From NCBI GenBank assembly GCA_963821885.1, contig CAWGFN010000005.1, forward strand, positions 124,001 through 188,000: a stretch of DNA of 64,000 bases, in the 5' to 3' direction. Shown one piece after another: positions 8,304-16,581 of this stretch (its first letter is position 1; every line of letters starts with the position of its first letter). The position numbers and the translations under genes are program-made. This DNA comes from Oleiagrimonas sp963821885. GTDB taxonomy: Bacteria > Pseudomonadota > Gammaproteobacteria > Xanthomonadales > Rhodanobacteraceae. The notes under the pieces are model-generated. The model saw only the letters and a program-made list of their open reading frames with translations. It made no database searches and was not told the origin of the DNA.

Positions 8304-9190
8304 TCGTACAGGCGCGCTTCCTCGCTGCCCGGCGCGGGCGACCAGCCGTATTCGAAGCGCACCTGCGGCGGCAGGCTCATGAGGATCGATTCGGTGCGAC
8401 CGCCCGATTGCAGGCCGAACAGCGTGCCGCGGTCGTAGACCAGGTTGAACTCGACGTAGCGGCCGCGCCGGTACAGCTGGAACTCACGCTCGCGTTCGCC
8501 CCAGGGTTCGTGCATGCGGCGTTCGACGATCGGCAGGTAGGCATCCAGGAAGCCCTGACCCACATCGCGCAGGAAGCCGAAGCAGCGCTCGAAGCCACCC
8601 TCGTCCAGATCGTCGAAGAACAGTCCACCGACACCGCGCGTCTCGCCCCGGTGCTTGAGGAAGAAGTACTCGTCGCACCACTGCTTGTAGCGCGGATAGA
8701 CGTCCTCGCCGTACGGTGCGCACAGGTCGTGCGCGACCTGGTGCCAGTGGCGCACGTCGCGGTCGAACGGGTAGTACGGCGTGAGGTCGAAACCGCCGCC
8801 GAACCACCACACCGGGTCCATGCCTTCCTTGCGTGCCTCGAAGTAGCGCACGTTGGCGTGGGTGGTCGGGATGTACGGATTGTGCGGATGCAGAACCAGC
8901 GACACGCCGGTGGCGATGAAGCTGCCGCCGGCCAGCTGCGGGCGGTGCGCGGTGGCGCTGGGCGGGAGCGTGGCGCCGGCCACGCGCGAGAAATTCACGC
9001 CGGCCTGCTCGAAAACCCCGCCGTTCTTCAGTACGCGGGTGCGCCCGCCGCCACCTTCGGGGCGTTGCCAGGCGTCCTCGATGAACCCCTCGCCTTCGCC
9101 GTCGGCGCCGTCCACGGCCTCGACTGCATCGCATATGCGGTCCTGCAAGTCGCGCAGGAATGCTTCGACCTGTTGAGCTTGATCATGCAT
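8264..9190 (-). CDS. hemF: Oxygen-dependent coproporphyrinogen-III oxidase
   Basis: Oxidatively decarboxylates coproporphyrinogen III to protoporphyrinogen IX in haem synthesis, using O2. The 308-residue product carries the family signature FFDDLDEG and HPHNPYIPTTHANVRYFE, plus WWFGGGFDLTPYY and YVEFNLVYDRGT with catalytic or binding residues. The ATG at 9190 gives normal length; the longer open frame runs into the upstream gene. It follows the DUF1643 gene by 53 bp. Its end overlaps the convergent ABC operon by 40 bp. Confidence 0.97.
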   Translation of the reverse strand: MHDQAQQVEAFLRDLQDRICDAVEAVDGADGEGEGFIEDAWQRPEGGGGRTRVLKNGGVFEQAGVNFSRVAGATLPPSATAHRPQLAGGSFIATGVSLVLHPHNPYIPTTHANVRYFEARKEGMDPVWWFGGGFDLTPYYPFDRDVRHWHQVAHDLCAPYGEDVYPRYKQWCDEYFFLKHRGETRGVGGLFFDDLDEGGFERCFGFLRDVGQGFLDAYLPIVERRMHEPWGEREREFQLYRRGRYVEFNLVYDRGTLFGLQSGGRTESILMSLPPQVRFEYGWSPAPGSEEARLYDYLRPRDWLDEPG

Positions 9191-9243
9191 GCGGCAAGTG
9201 TCGGCGCCGGCGACTCCGGATGCAAGCGCGCGCCGCGTCGTGC

Positions 9244-9723
9244 TCAGGCGGCACCCTCGGCGACGCGCCAAGGCAGCGGCTGGGTGTCGGCGCGCACGTA
9301 CAGCGGATGTCGTGGCGCGGCGGCGGCGGTCAGGCCCAGCACGTGGGGATCATCCAGAAGATCCCGCACGATGCGGTCGCGACCATGCAGCGAACCATGG
9401 TTGCCCCAGCCCGCCACGGTCAGCGTTGAGGCCGCCTGCAGCCGCGCGAGCCAGGCATCGTTGTCACCGCCGACCGGACCGCGCGCGGAGCGCAGGCGCG
9501 CGGGCGAGGGCGTGCGCCAGGCGAACAGGTTGCCCACGGCCAGCGCGCCGAAGCCCCAGTCGCGGGCAAAGCCGATGCAGCGTCGGATGGTCGGGTCGTT
9601 GGCCGTCTCGCTGGCGGTGGAGGGGTTGAGCATCACGAACAGCAGCTGCGGCCCGTCGCTCCAGCGCCGCCACAACGCGTAGCGGTAGCGACGGCAGCCG
9701 GAATACGCGGCAGCCGCCTGCAT
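9244..9723 (-). CDS. DUF1643 domain protein
   Basis: 159-residue cytosolic protein. It shows the DUF1643 hallmarks: SGCRRYRYALWRRW at the N-terminus, FVMLNPSTAS, DPTIRRCIGFARDWG, VGNLFAWRTPSPARL and PVGGDNDAWL. The biochemical role of the family is unknown. A GTG at 9756 would add 11 residues; I prefer the ATG at 9723 because the conserved region starts directly after it. It lies just ahead of hemF on the same strand and may be cotranscribed with it. Confidence 0.82.
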   Translation of the reverse strand: MQAAAAYSGCRRYRYALWRRWSDGPQLLFVMLNPSTASETANDPTIRRCIGFARDWGFGALAVGNLFAWRTPSPARLRSARGPVGGDNDAWLARLQAASTLTVAGWGNHGSLHGRDRIVRDLLDDPHVLGLTAAAAPRHPLYVRADTQPLPWRVAEGAA

Positions 9724-9826
9724 GTCGTCGAGATTGGCGTGGGCGATGCGGCTCACGATGCGGATGCGCGGGCTTGGCGGATGGCCATCATCGCACGCAC
9801 CCGGATGGTGTCCGGATGCACGTCGA

Positions 9827-12800
9827 TCAACCCTGCTCGAGAGCCGGCCGGTGTTTCAGGCGGTTGCGTTGGGCGCGAAGCATCCGACGCCTGGCGCGCC
9901 AGGCCTTCCAGTCGTCGTACATCAGGTAGATCGCCGGGGTCGACAGCAAGGTCAGCAGCTGCGAGATGGCCAGGCCGCCGATCATGGCGATGCCCAGCGG
10001 CTGGCGCAGTTCCGAGCCGACGCCGAAGCCGATCGCCAGTGGCACCGCGCTGAACATGGCTACCAGGGTGGTCATCAGGATCGGGCGGAAGCGCGTCAGC
10101 GCCGCCTCGCGGATGGCGGTGACCGGGTCGAGCCCGCGCTGGCGCTGGGCATCGAGGGCGAAGTCGACCATCAGGATGGCGTTCTTCTTGACGATGCCGA
10201 TCAGCAGCAGCATCGCGATGGCGGCGATCAGCGACAGCTTGGTGTCGGTCATCAGCATGGCGGCGACGGCGCCGACGCCGGCGGCCGGCAGGGTGGACAG
10301 GATGGTCAGCGGGTGGCGGAAGCTCTCGTAGAGGATGCCCAGCACCAGGTACATCGCCATGATCGAGGCGAAGAACAGGGTGCCCATGTTGGACTTCAAT
10401 TGCTGCAGGCGCTGGTTGTCGCCGGTGAAGTCCACGCGCACGCCGGCGGGCAGGTTGAGACCCTGCGCCTGCGCCTTGATGATGTCGATGGCCTGACTCT
10501 GCGCCGTGCCGGGCTTGATGTCGTAGTTGATGGTCGAAGCCATCAGTTGCGATTCATGCACCACCTGGGGCGGGATGACCGTGGATCGGAGGCGTGCGAG
10601 GGTCGACAGCGGTACCCGCTGGCCGGCGTCGCTGAGCACGTAGAGGTTGAGCAACGCGTCCGGCGTCAGCACCTGCTGGTCGGCGGCGCTGAGAATCACG
10701 CGGTACTCGCTGGTGCCCGAATAGATGGTCGACACCGGCTGCTGTCCGAAGGCGCCGTACAGGGCCATGTCGATCGCCGCCATGCTGACGCCGAGCCGCG
10801 CGGCCCGATCGCGGTCCACGTCCAGCGTCTGTTGCACGGCGACGTCATCGTAGTCGCTGCTGATGTCGCGCAGCTGGGCCTGCTTGCGCAGCACGTTTTC
10901 CAGGCGCATGGTCCATTTCTGCAGCGCGATCGGGTCATCCCCGCGCAGCTGGAAGCTGTACTGGCCCTTGCCGCCTCCGCCGCCTCCGCCGCCGAGGAAC
11001 TGCACGTTGTTCACATAGCACTGAACGCCAGGCACCCGCTCCAGCTGCTTGCGCATGCGCTCGATGATGGCGTGGGACTTCAAGGGGCGATCGCCCGGCG
11101 AGTGGCCGTATGGCTTGAGATCGATGAACAGCTGGCCCTGGTTGCCGACGGCACCGCCGCCGCCGCCCAGGAACGAGGACACGTTGGCCACCGCCGGATC
11201 GTGCTCGACGATGTGCGCGACCTTGTGCAGGCGCGCGGTCATCTCGTCGGGCGAGACATCGGTGTCGGCCGTGATGTTGACCTGCAGCAGGCCCGTGTCC
11301 TGCTCGGGCATGAAGGTGCCGCCGACCACCTTGAAGGTGAGTATGCCCAGTCCGATGGTCATGAGCAGAAGGATCAGCGGCTGCCAGCGCATCAGGTTGC
11401 GGTGATGCAGTGCCCAGTCGAGGGTGCGCCGGTACAGGCGCATGATGGCGTTGTCGAAGCGTTCCAGCGCCCGTTGCCAGCCGTTCTGTTCGTGTGCGTG
11501 CGGCACGCTGGCGTGGCGCAGGTGGCGCGCGCACAGGGCCGGCGTGAGGGTCAGCGAGACCACCGCCGAGATCAGCACCGCGGCGGCCAGGGTGACGGAG
11601 AACTCGCGCATGATCATGCCGAAGATGCTGTTCTCGAACAGCAGCGGCGCGAACACCGCCAGCAGCGAGGCGGTGATGGAGATCACCGTGAAACCGATCT
11701 CGCGAACGCCGAGAAGGGCGGCCTGGATCGGGGGTTCGCCGGCCTCCATGTGTCGCACGATGTTCTCGATCACCACGATGGCGTCGTCGACCACGAAGCC
11801 GACGCACACCACCAGCGCCATCATCGACAGGTTGTTGAGGGTGTAGCCCAGCGCGTCCATGACCACGAAGGCGCCGGCCAGCGACAGCGGCACGCTGATC
11901 GCGGCGATCAGCGTGGGGCCGGCGCGGCGCAGGAACAGCAGCATCACCAGCACCACCAGCACGATGCTGATCAGCAGGGTGATCTCGATCTCGTGGATCG
12001 ACGAGCGCGTGGTGGTGGTCAGGTCGAACAGCGGGCGCACCTGCACGTCGGCCGGCAACCACTGCGACAGCTGCGGCAGGCGGGCCTTGATCGCATCGAC
12101 CGTGGCCAGCGCGTTGGCGCCGGGGCGCTTGCTGATGCGCAGCAGCACGGAGCGCTTGCCGTTCAGCCAGGCGCCCTGGTGGGGGTCCTCGGCGCCCTGG
12201 TAGACCTTGGCGACATCGCCGAGGTAGACCGGCACGCCGTTGCGCTGGGCGATCACGATGCGGGCGAAATCGGCGGCGGTGCGCAGCTGGTCGCTGGCCT
12301 GCACGATCCATTGCCGCGAGCCCTGGTCGATGCTGCCCAGAGGAGCGTTGACGTTGGCCGCCGATAGCGCATTGCGCACGTCATTGCCCGACAGGTGCTT
12401 GGCGGCAAGCGCGTCCAGGTCCAGGTCCACGCGCACGGCCGGAGGCGAGCTGCCGAGCACCTGCACCCGGCCGACCCCGGAAATCTGCGCGATGCGCGGC
12501 GCCAGGATGCGGTCGGACAGGTCATACAGCTGCGGAGCCGACTGCGAGGTCGAAGTCAGTGCCACCAGGAGCACCGGGATCTGGTCGGTGTTGAACTTGA
12601 ACAGCCGCGGAGCCGTGGGCAGGTTCGAGGGCAGTTCCGGGGTCGCGGCGTTGATCGCCGCCTGGACCTCGCGCGCGGCGCTGTCGATATTGCGGTTGAA
12701 GTCGAACTGCAAAAGGATGAACGTGCTGCCCTCGGCGCTGGTCGAGCGCATGTCCGTGACGCCGGCAATACGGCCCAGGTGGCGCTCCAGCGGCGCGGCG

Positions 12801-12988
12801 ACCGTGGTGGCCATGGTGGTGGCGCTGGCCCCGGGCAGCGTGGCCTGCACGAACACCGCCGGGACATCCAGTTGCGGCAGTGCCGCCACGCCCAGCCGCA
12901 GGTAGGCAATGATGCCGCCAAGCAACAGGCCGAACGCGAGCAGGGTCACGCCGGCGTGGCGGCGGATCACGGGGGCGAACAGGTTCAT
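9827..12988 (-). CDS. RND efflux permease, MdtB/MdtC/AcrB-like (HAE1)
   Basis: Inner-membrane, proton-driven pump of about 1,053 residues with the 12-span, duplicated RND architecture. The start MNLFAPVIRRHAGVTLLAFG is typical of MdtB/C-like pumps. The fourth span carries the paired aspartates in VGFVVDDAIVVIENIVRHME needed for proton relay. The mirrored second half has VKKNAILMVDFALDAQR. Two glycine-rich loops (codons at about 11150-11170 and 10970-10995, the latter eight glycines in a row) are unusual insertions in the porter domain. No membrane-fusion protein or outer-membrane channel gene adjoins it, so partners must be encoded elsewhere. The ATG at 12988 matches the family N-terminus. 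Confidence 0.93.
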   Translation of the reverse strand: MNLFAPVIRRHAGVTLLAFGLLLGGIIAYLRLGVAALPQLDVPAVFVQATLPGASATTMATTVAAPLERHLGRIAGVTDMRSTSAEGSTFILLQFDFNRNIDSAAREVQAAINAATPELPSNLPTAPRLFKFNTDQIPVLLVALTSTSQSAPQLYDLSDRILAPRIAQISGVGRVQVLGSSPPAVRVDLDLDALAAKHLSGNDVRNALSAANVNAPLGSIDQGSRQWIVQASDQLRTAADFARIVIAQRNGVPVYLGDVAKVYQGAEDPHQGAWLNGKRSVLLRISKRPGANALATVDAIKARLPQLSQWLPADVQVRPLFDLTTTTRSSIHEIEITLLISIVLVVLVMLLFLRRAGPTLIAAISVPLSLAGAFVVMDALGYTLNNLSMMALVVCVGFVVDDAIVVIENIVRHMEAGEPPIQAALLGVREIGFTVISITASLLAVFAPLLFENSIFGMIMREFSVTLAAAVLISAVVSLTLTPALCARHLRHASVPHAHEQNGWQRALERFDNAIMRLYRRTLDWALHHRNLMRWQPLILLLMTIGLGILTFKVVGGTFMPEQDTGLLQVNITADTDVSPDEMTARLHKVAHIVEHDPAVANVSSFLGGGGGAVGNQGQLFIDLKPYGHSPGDRPLKSHAIIERMRKQLERVPGVQCYVNNVQFLGGGGGGGGKGQYSFQLRGDDPIALQKWTMRLENVLRKQAQLRDISSDYDDVAVQQTLDVDRDRAARLGVSMAAIDMALYGAFGQQPVSTIYSGTSEYRVILSAADQQVLTPDALLNLYVLSDAGQRVPLSTLARLRSTVIPPQVVHESQLMASTINYDIKPGTAQSQAIDIIKAQAQGLNLPAGVRVDFTGDNQRLQQLKSNMGTLFFASIMAMYLVLGILYESFRHPLTILSTLPAAGVGAVAAMLMTDTKLSLIAAIAMLLLIGIVKKNAILMVDFALDAQRQRGLDPVTAIREAALTRFRPILMTTLVAMFSAVPLAIGFGVGSELRQPLGIAMIGGLAISQLLTLLSTPAIYLMYDDWKAWRARRRMLRAQRNRLKHRPALEQG

Positions 12989-13140
12989 GGTGTGGAGTGT
13001 GGCTGGCGTGCGTGTGCGGTGCGCGTGCTGGAAGTCGCGCGTGACCAACGGCATGGTCTGCGGCCGAAGACGGCCCAGTCCGCGTTGACGCTCCGCGCCC
13101 GGGCCCGCATTCTAGGCGCTTTCAGCACCGGATTTCCGCC

Positions 13141-13887
13141 ATGCACACCCTCGTCCTCATCCGCCACGGCCAGTCGCAGTGGAACCTTGAGAATCGTTTC
13201 ACCGGCTGGGCGGACGTCGACCTGACCGAGCAGGGCGTGGCCGAGGCGTGCGAGGCGGGGCGCCTGCTGGTCGAGGCCGGGCTGGATTTCGACGAAGCCC
13301 ACACCTCGGTGCTCAAGCGCGCGGTGCGCACGCTGTGGCATGTGCAGGACGTGATGGAGCGGATGTGGCTTCCGGTGCGCACCGACTGGCGCCTCAACGA
13401 GCGCCACTATGGTGCCCTGACCGGCCTCAACAAGGCCGAGACGGCAGCGAAGTACGGCGAGGACCAGGTGCATGTGTGGCGGCGCAGCTACGACACGCCG
13501 CCGCCGCCGCTCGCGGCGGCCGACAATGCGTTTGCCTCCGATCCGCGCTATGCCGCGCTGGAGCCCTCGAAGGTTCCGCTGACCGAATGCCTGAAGGACA
13601 CCGTCGCGCGCGTGATGCCCTACTGGCATGACACCCTGGCCCCGGCGATACGCAGCGGCCGGCGCGTGCTGATGACGGCGCACGGCAATTCCATGCGCGC
13701 GCTGGTGAAATACCTGGACGGGATCTCCGACGATGACATCGCGGGCCTCAACATCCCCAATGGCGTGCCGCTGGTGTACGAATTCGATGCCGATCTGAAG
13801 CCGATCCGGCACTACTACCTCGGCGACCCGGCGGCGCTGAAGGCCAAGATGCAGGCCGTGGCCAACCAGGGCAAGGCAGGCGGCTGA
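13141..13887 (+). CDS. gpmA: 2,3-bisphosphoglycerate-dependent phosphoglycerate mutase
   Basis: Interconverts 3- and 2-phosphoglycerate in glycolysis and gluconeogenesis. The 248-residue protein begins MHTLVLIRHGQSQWN, with the phosphorylated His in the RHG triplet (residues 8-10). It also contains RLNERHYGALTGLNK and LMTAHGNSMRALVKY with the second catalytic His. The length is normal for the dimeric/tetrameric enzyme. It is convergent with the PII gene, 12 bp between stops, and divergent from the RND permease. Confidence 0.97.
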   Translation: MHTLVLIRHGQSQWNLENRFTGWADVDLTEQGVAEACEAGRLLVEAGLDFDEAHTSVLKRAVRTLWHVQDVMERMWLPVRTDWRLNERHYGALTGLNKAETAAKYGEDQVHVWRRSYDTPPPPLAAADNAFASDPRYAALEPSKVPLTECLKDTVARVMPYWHDTLAPAIRSGRRVLMTAHGNSMRALVKYLDGISDDDIAGLNIPNGVPLVYEFDADLKPIRHYYLGDPAALKAKMQAVANQGKAGG

Positions 13888-13899
13888 GGCGATCCGGGG

Positions 13900-14238
13900 T
13901 CAGAGCGCGTCGGCGTCCAGCTCGCCGGTGCGGATGCGGATCACCTGCTCCAGCGGGCTGACGAAAATCTTTCCGTCGCCGACCTTGCCGGTGCGTGCCG
14001 ACTGCTGGATGGCCTCCACCGCGCGATCGACCATATCGCCACTGACAGCGGCCTCGAGCTTGATCTTGGGCAGGAAGTCGACCACGTATTCGGCGCCGCG
14101 GTAGAGCTCGGTATGGCCTTTCTGGCGTCCGAAGCCCTTGACCTCGGTGACCGTCAGTCCCTGTACGCCGACCTCGGCCAGCGCCTCGCGCACGTCGTCG
14201 AGCTTGAACGGCTTGATGATGGCGGTGATCAACTTCAT
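13900..14238 (-). CDS. glnK: Nitrogen regulatory protein PII (GlnK/GlnB family)
   Basis: Trimeric signal protein that reads 2-oxoglutarate and ATP/ADP and controls nitrogen metabolism. The 112-residue product starts MKLITAIIKPFKLDDVREAL. Its T-loop contains Tyr51 in YRGAEYVVDF, the uridylylation site. The ATP-binding motifs KVGDGKIFV and RIRTGE near the C-terminus are intact. Sequence alone does not separate GlnK from GlnB; the neighbours ubiK and comM favour the GlnK position. No amtB gene is next to it. Upstream (minus strand) is a TATAGT -10-like hexamer near 14277-14272 and a palindrome at 14301-14318. Confidence 0.93.
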   Translation of the reverse strand: MKLITAIIKPFKLDDVREALAEVGVQGLTVTEVKGFGRQKGHTELYRGAEYVVDFLPKIKLEAAVSGDMVDRAVEAIQQSARTGKVGDGKIFVSPLEQVIRIRTGELDADAL

Positions 14239-14300
14239 GCCCGCTCCACGGGTGCGATGGTCGACGGCGCACACTATACCGGTTCGTCATCGCCCGGGCT

Positions 14301-14318
14301 TGTAGGCAAAACCCTACA
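14301..14318. promoter_or_regulatory. Interrupted palindrome TGTAGG-N6-CCTACA between PII and ubiK genes
   Basis: A perfect 6-bp inverted repeat, TGTAGG at 14301-14306 and CCTACA at 14313-14318 with a 6-base AT-rich spacer. It lies in the 156-bp divergent region between the PII gene and ubiK. It is some 25 bp upstream of a TATAGT hexamer facing the PII gene. The symmetry and placement suggest an operator for a dimeric regulator. It does not match the NtrC or CRP consensus, so I cannot name the regulator. Confidence 0.4.
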
Positions 14319-14394
14319 TGAAATGATGCATTCCCCCGATGGCGTCGTTATCCTGCCCGATCCACACTGACCGCGTAGTTTTCGAGGTGCTGCC

Positions 14395-14652
14395 ATGATC
14401 GATGTCCATTCCATTGATGCCATCGTGCAGCGACTCGCGAATGCGGTTCCGCCCGATCTTGCGCTTGCGCGCGAGGATCTGGCCGAAAACTTTCGTGATG
14501 TGCTGGCGCAGGGATTGCGCCACCTCGATCTGGTTACGCGCGAAGAGTTCGACGTTCAGCGTCAGGTCCTGGCCCGCACCCGCCAGCACGTGGAGCAATG
14601 CGAGAGGCGGATCGCCGAACTCGAGGCGCGGCTGGCCGATTCCGGCCACTGA
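14395..14652 (+). CDS. ubiK: Ubiquinone biosynthesis accessory factor UbiK (BMFP family)
   Basis: 85-residue protein with an N-terminal amphipathic part (IDAIVQRLANAVPPDLALAREDLAENFRDVL). The C-terminal coiled coil, DLVTREEFDVQRQVL followed by ERRIAELEARL, carries the TREEFDVQ motif typical of the family. UbiK binds the SCP2 domain of UbiJ and assists late aerobic ubiquinone steps; ubiJ, ubiB and ubiE are elsewhere in this window. It ends 28 bp before a strong terminator hairpin. Confidence 0.9.
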   Translation: MIDVHSIDAIVQRLANAVPPDLALAREDLAENFRDVLAQGLRHLDLVTREEFDVQRQVLARTRQHVEQCERRIAELEARLADSGH

Positions 14653-14679
14653 TTCACGCCATAGCCGCCTCCCGGGAGA

Positions 14680-14733
14680 CCGCCCCCGGTCCGTCACCTC
14701 ACCCCGAGTCCAAGACCGGGGGCGGCTTTTTTT
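14680..14733 (+). terminator. Rho-independent terminator after ubiK
   Basis: A perfect 12-bp GC-rich stem (arms 14680-14691 and 14714-14725) with an unusually long 22-base loop is followed by CTTTTTTT. It separates ubiK from comM and reads in the ubiK direction. comM therefore probably has its own promoter between here and 14829. Confidence 0.85.
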
Positions 14734-14828
14734 CCCCTGACGCAGGGGGAGCGGTGCACGACGCGACGTCAGCTGCAGACGCCGTGGCGGACAGCACAGC
14801 GCGTTCCAGGGATGGAGGCCCACTGCGC

Positions 14829-16337
14829 ATGAGTCTTTCGGTGATCCTCAGTCGTGCGCAGGAAGGGGTCAGTGCGCCGCAGGTCATGGTCGAGGTCAAC
14901 CTTTCCGGCGGCCTGCCCAACACGTTCATCGTGGGCTTGCCCGAGGCGGCCGTGCGCGAAGCCAGGGATCGCGTGAAAGTGGCGATCCAGAACACCGCCT
15001 TCGAATATCCCAGCCGGCGCGTCACCGTGAACCTGGCGCCCGCCGAGCTGCCCAAGGAGGGCGGGCGATTCGATCTGGCCATCGCGCTGGGCATCCTCGC
15101 GGCCGGCAACCAGGTGCCGCGCAAGCGCCTTCACGACTGCGAGTTTCTCGGCGAACTGGCCCTGTCGGGCGAGCTGCGCCCGGTGGTGGGCGTGCTGCCG
15201 GCGCTGCTGCATGCCGGTGCGCGCCGACGCCGGGTGGTGGTCCCGCGCGCCAATGCCGAGGAGGCGGCCCTGGTGGCCGACGCCGACGTGCTGGTGGCCG
15301 ATTCGCTGGCCGAGGTTTGCGCCTGGCTGCGCGGCGAGCAGGATCTTGACCGGCCGCAGGGCCACGCATCGGCCGCGACCCATCCCGAAACGCCTGATCT
15401 GGCCGACGTCCGTGGCCAGCCACTGGCCCGCCGGGCGCTGGAGATTGCCGCGGCCGGGGGGCATCACCTGCTGCTGGTCGGGCCGCCCGGCACCGGCAAG
15501 ACCATGCTGGCCGAGCGCTTGCCGGGCATCCTCCCTCCGCTGGGGGAATCGGAGGCACTGGAGACCTGCGCCGTGCGTTCGGTGGCCGGCGAAAAACTGG
15601 ATCCGGCGCAGTGGCGCCGTCGGCCGTTCCGGGCGCCGCATCACACGGCTTCGGCGCCGGCATTGGTCGGTGGCGGCTCGCGTCCGCGACCAGGCGAAAT
15701 CTCCCTGGCTCACCACGGCGTGCTGTTCCTCGATGAGCTGCCCGAATTCGAGCGCCGCGTCCTCGAGGTCCTGCGCGAGCCGATGGAGTCGGGACGCATC
15801 GTGATCTCCCGAGCCGCCCGGCAGAGCACATTCCCGGCGCAGTTCCAGCTGGTCGCGGCCATGAATCCCTGCCCCTGCGGGTACGCCGGCGATCCCGGCG
15901 GGCGCTGTCGCTGCACGGCCGACCAGGTGACGCGCTATCGCGGGCGCCTGTCCGGGCCGTTGCTGGACAGGATCGACCTGCAGGTGGAAGTCCCGCGCGT
16001 GCCGCTGGCGACGTTGACCTCGCCCGAACGCGCGAATGACGACGAGGACAGCGCCACGGTGCGCCGGCGCGTGGTGGCCGCGCGTCGGCAGGCCCTGCTG
16101 CGCGCCGGTCGGCCCAACGCCGAGATCAACACCCACGAGCTGGAGCGCGACTGCGCCCTGGGGGCGGCCGAGCGGCATTGGCTGCAGCAGACCCTCGAGC
16201 GCCTGCATCTTTCGGCGCGCGCCTACCATCGGGTGCTGCGGGTGGCGCGGACCATTGCCGACCTGGACGGGGCCGCGGCCTGCGTGCGTCGCGAGCATCT
16301 GGCCGAGGCCCTGCAGCTGCGGCGAATCGACGCATGA
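14829..16337 (+). CDS. comM: ComM/YifB family Mg-chelatase-like AAA+ ATPase
   Basis: Hexameric helicase that promotes branch migration of incoming DNA during natural transformation in other gammaproteobacteria. The 502-residue product has an N-terminal Lon-protease-like fold (VEVNLSGGLPNTFIVGLPE). A Walker A motif GPPGTGKT lies at 218-225, and HHGVLFLDELPEF carries Walker B. The cysteine-rich MNPCPCGYAGDPGGRCRC stretch and the arginine-rich sensor region are present. The ATG at 14829 fits the family start MSLSVILSRAQEG; an upstream extension overlaps the ubiK terminator. Confidence 0.95.
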   Translation: MSLSVILSRAQEGVSAPQVMVEVNLSGGLPNTFIVGLPEAAVREARDRVKVAIQNTAFEYPSRRVTVNLAPAELPKEGGRFDLAIALGILAAGNQVPRKRLHDCEFLGELALSGELRPVVGVLPALLHAGARRRRVVVPRANAEEAALVADADVLVADSLAEVCAWLRGEQDLDRPQGHASAATHPETPDLADVRGQPLARRALEIAAAGGHHLLLVGPPGTGKTMLAERLPGILPPLGESEALETCAVRSVAGEKLDPAQWRRRPFRAPHHTASAPALVGGGSRPRPGEISLAHHGVLFLDELPEFERRVLEVLREPMESGRIVISRAARQSTFPAQFQLVAAMNPCPCGYAGDPGGRCRCTADQVTRYRGRLSGPLLDRIDLQVEVPRVPLATLTSPERANDDEDSATVRRRVVAARRQALLRAGRPNAEINTHELERDCALGAAERHWLQQTLERLHLSARAYHRVLRVARTIADLDGAAACVRREHLAEALQLRRIDA

Positions 16338-16452
16338 GCCCGAAATGCTGATGCAGGGCGTGTCGCGGGGCGTCTTGCATGCTTGACCGGAACCCTGCGC
16401 GCGCTGATAATTGAACTGCCGGGTATGCAAAATATCCGGCTCCCCCCAGCCG

Positions 16453-16496
16453 CCCCGGTATCGGAACCCCCTCCCTCCCCCGCTCCGATACCGGGG
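16453..16496 (+). other. Long perfect hairpin in the leader of the antiporter gene
   Basis: Two perfectly complementary 13-base arms (16453-16465 and 16484-16496) enclose an 18-base, almost pure pyrimidine loop. The structure lies in the 244-bp gap between comM and the antiporter, 85 bp ahead of the GTG start. There is no run of T after it, so it is not a standard terminator. It could be a leader structure, an attenuator part or a protein-binding site. Confidence 0.5.
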
Positions 16497-16581
16497 GCCG
16501 GCCTTGCTCCCGCAATCGAATCCCGCCCCAGGCCGACGCCGAGCCGTTACCATCGAGGCACGGCTCGAACGGAAGCTTCCG

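Noticed and set aside
9722..12367. Long plus-strand open frame opposite the RND gene
   Set aside because: Its His/Gln/Arg-rich product is typical of an antisense shadow in GC-rich DNA, and the minus-strand frame has full RND motifs.
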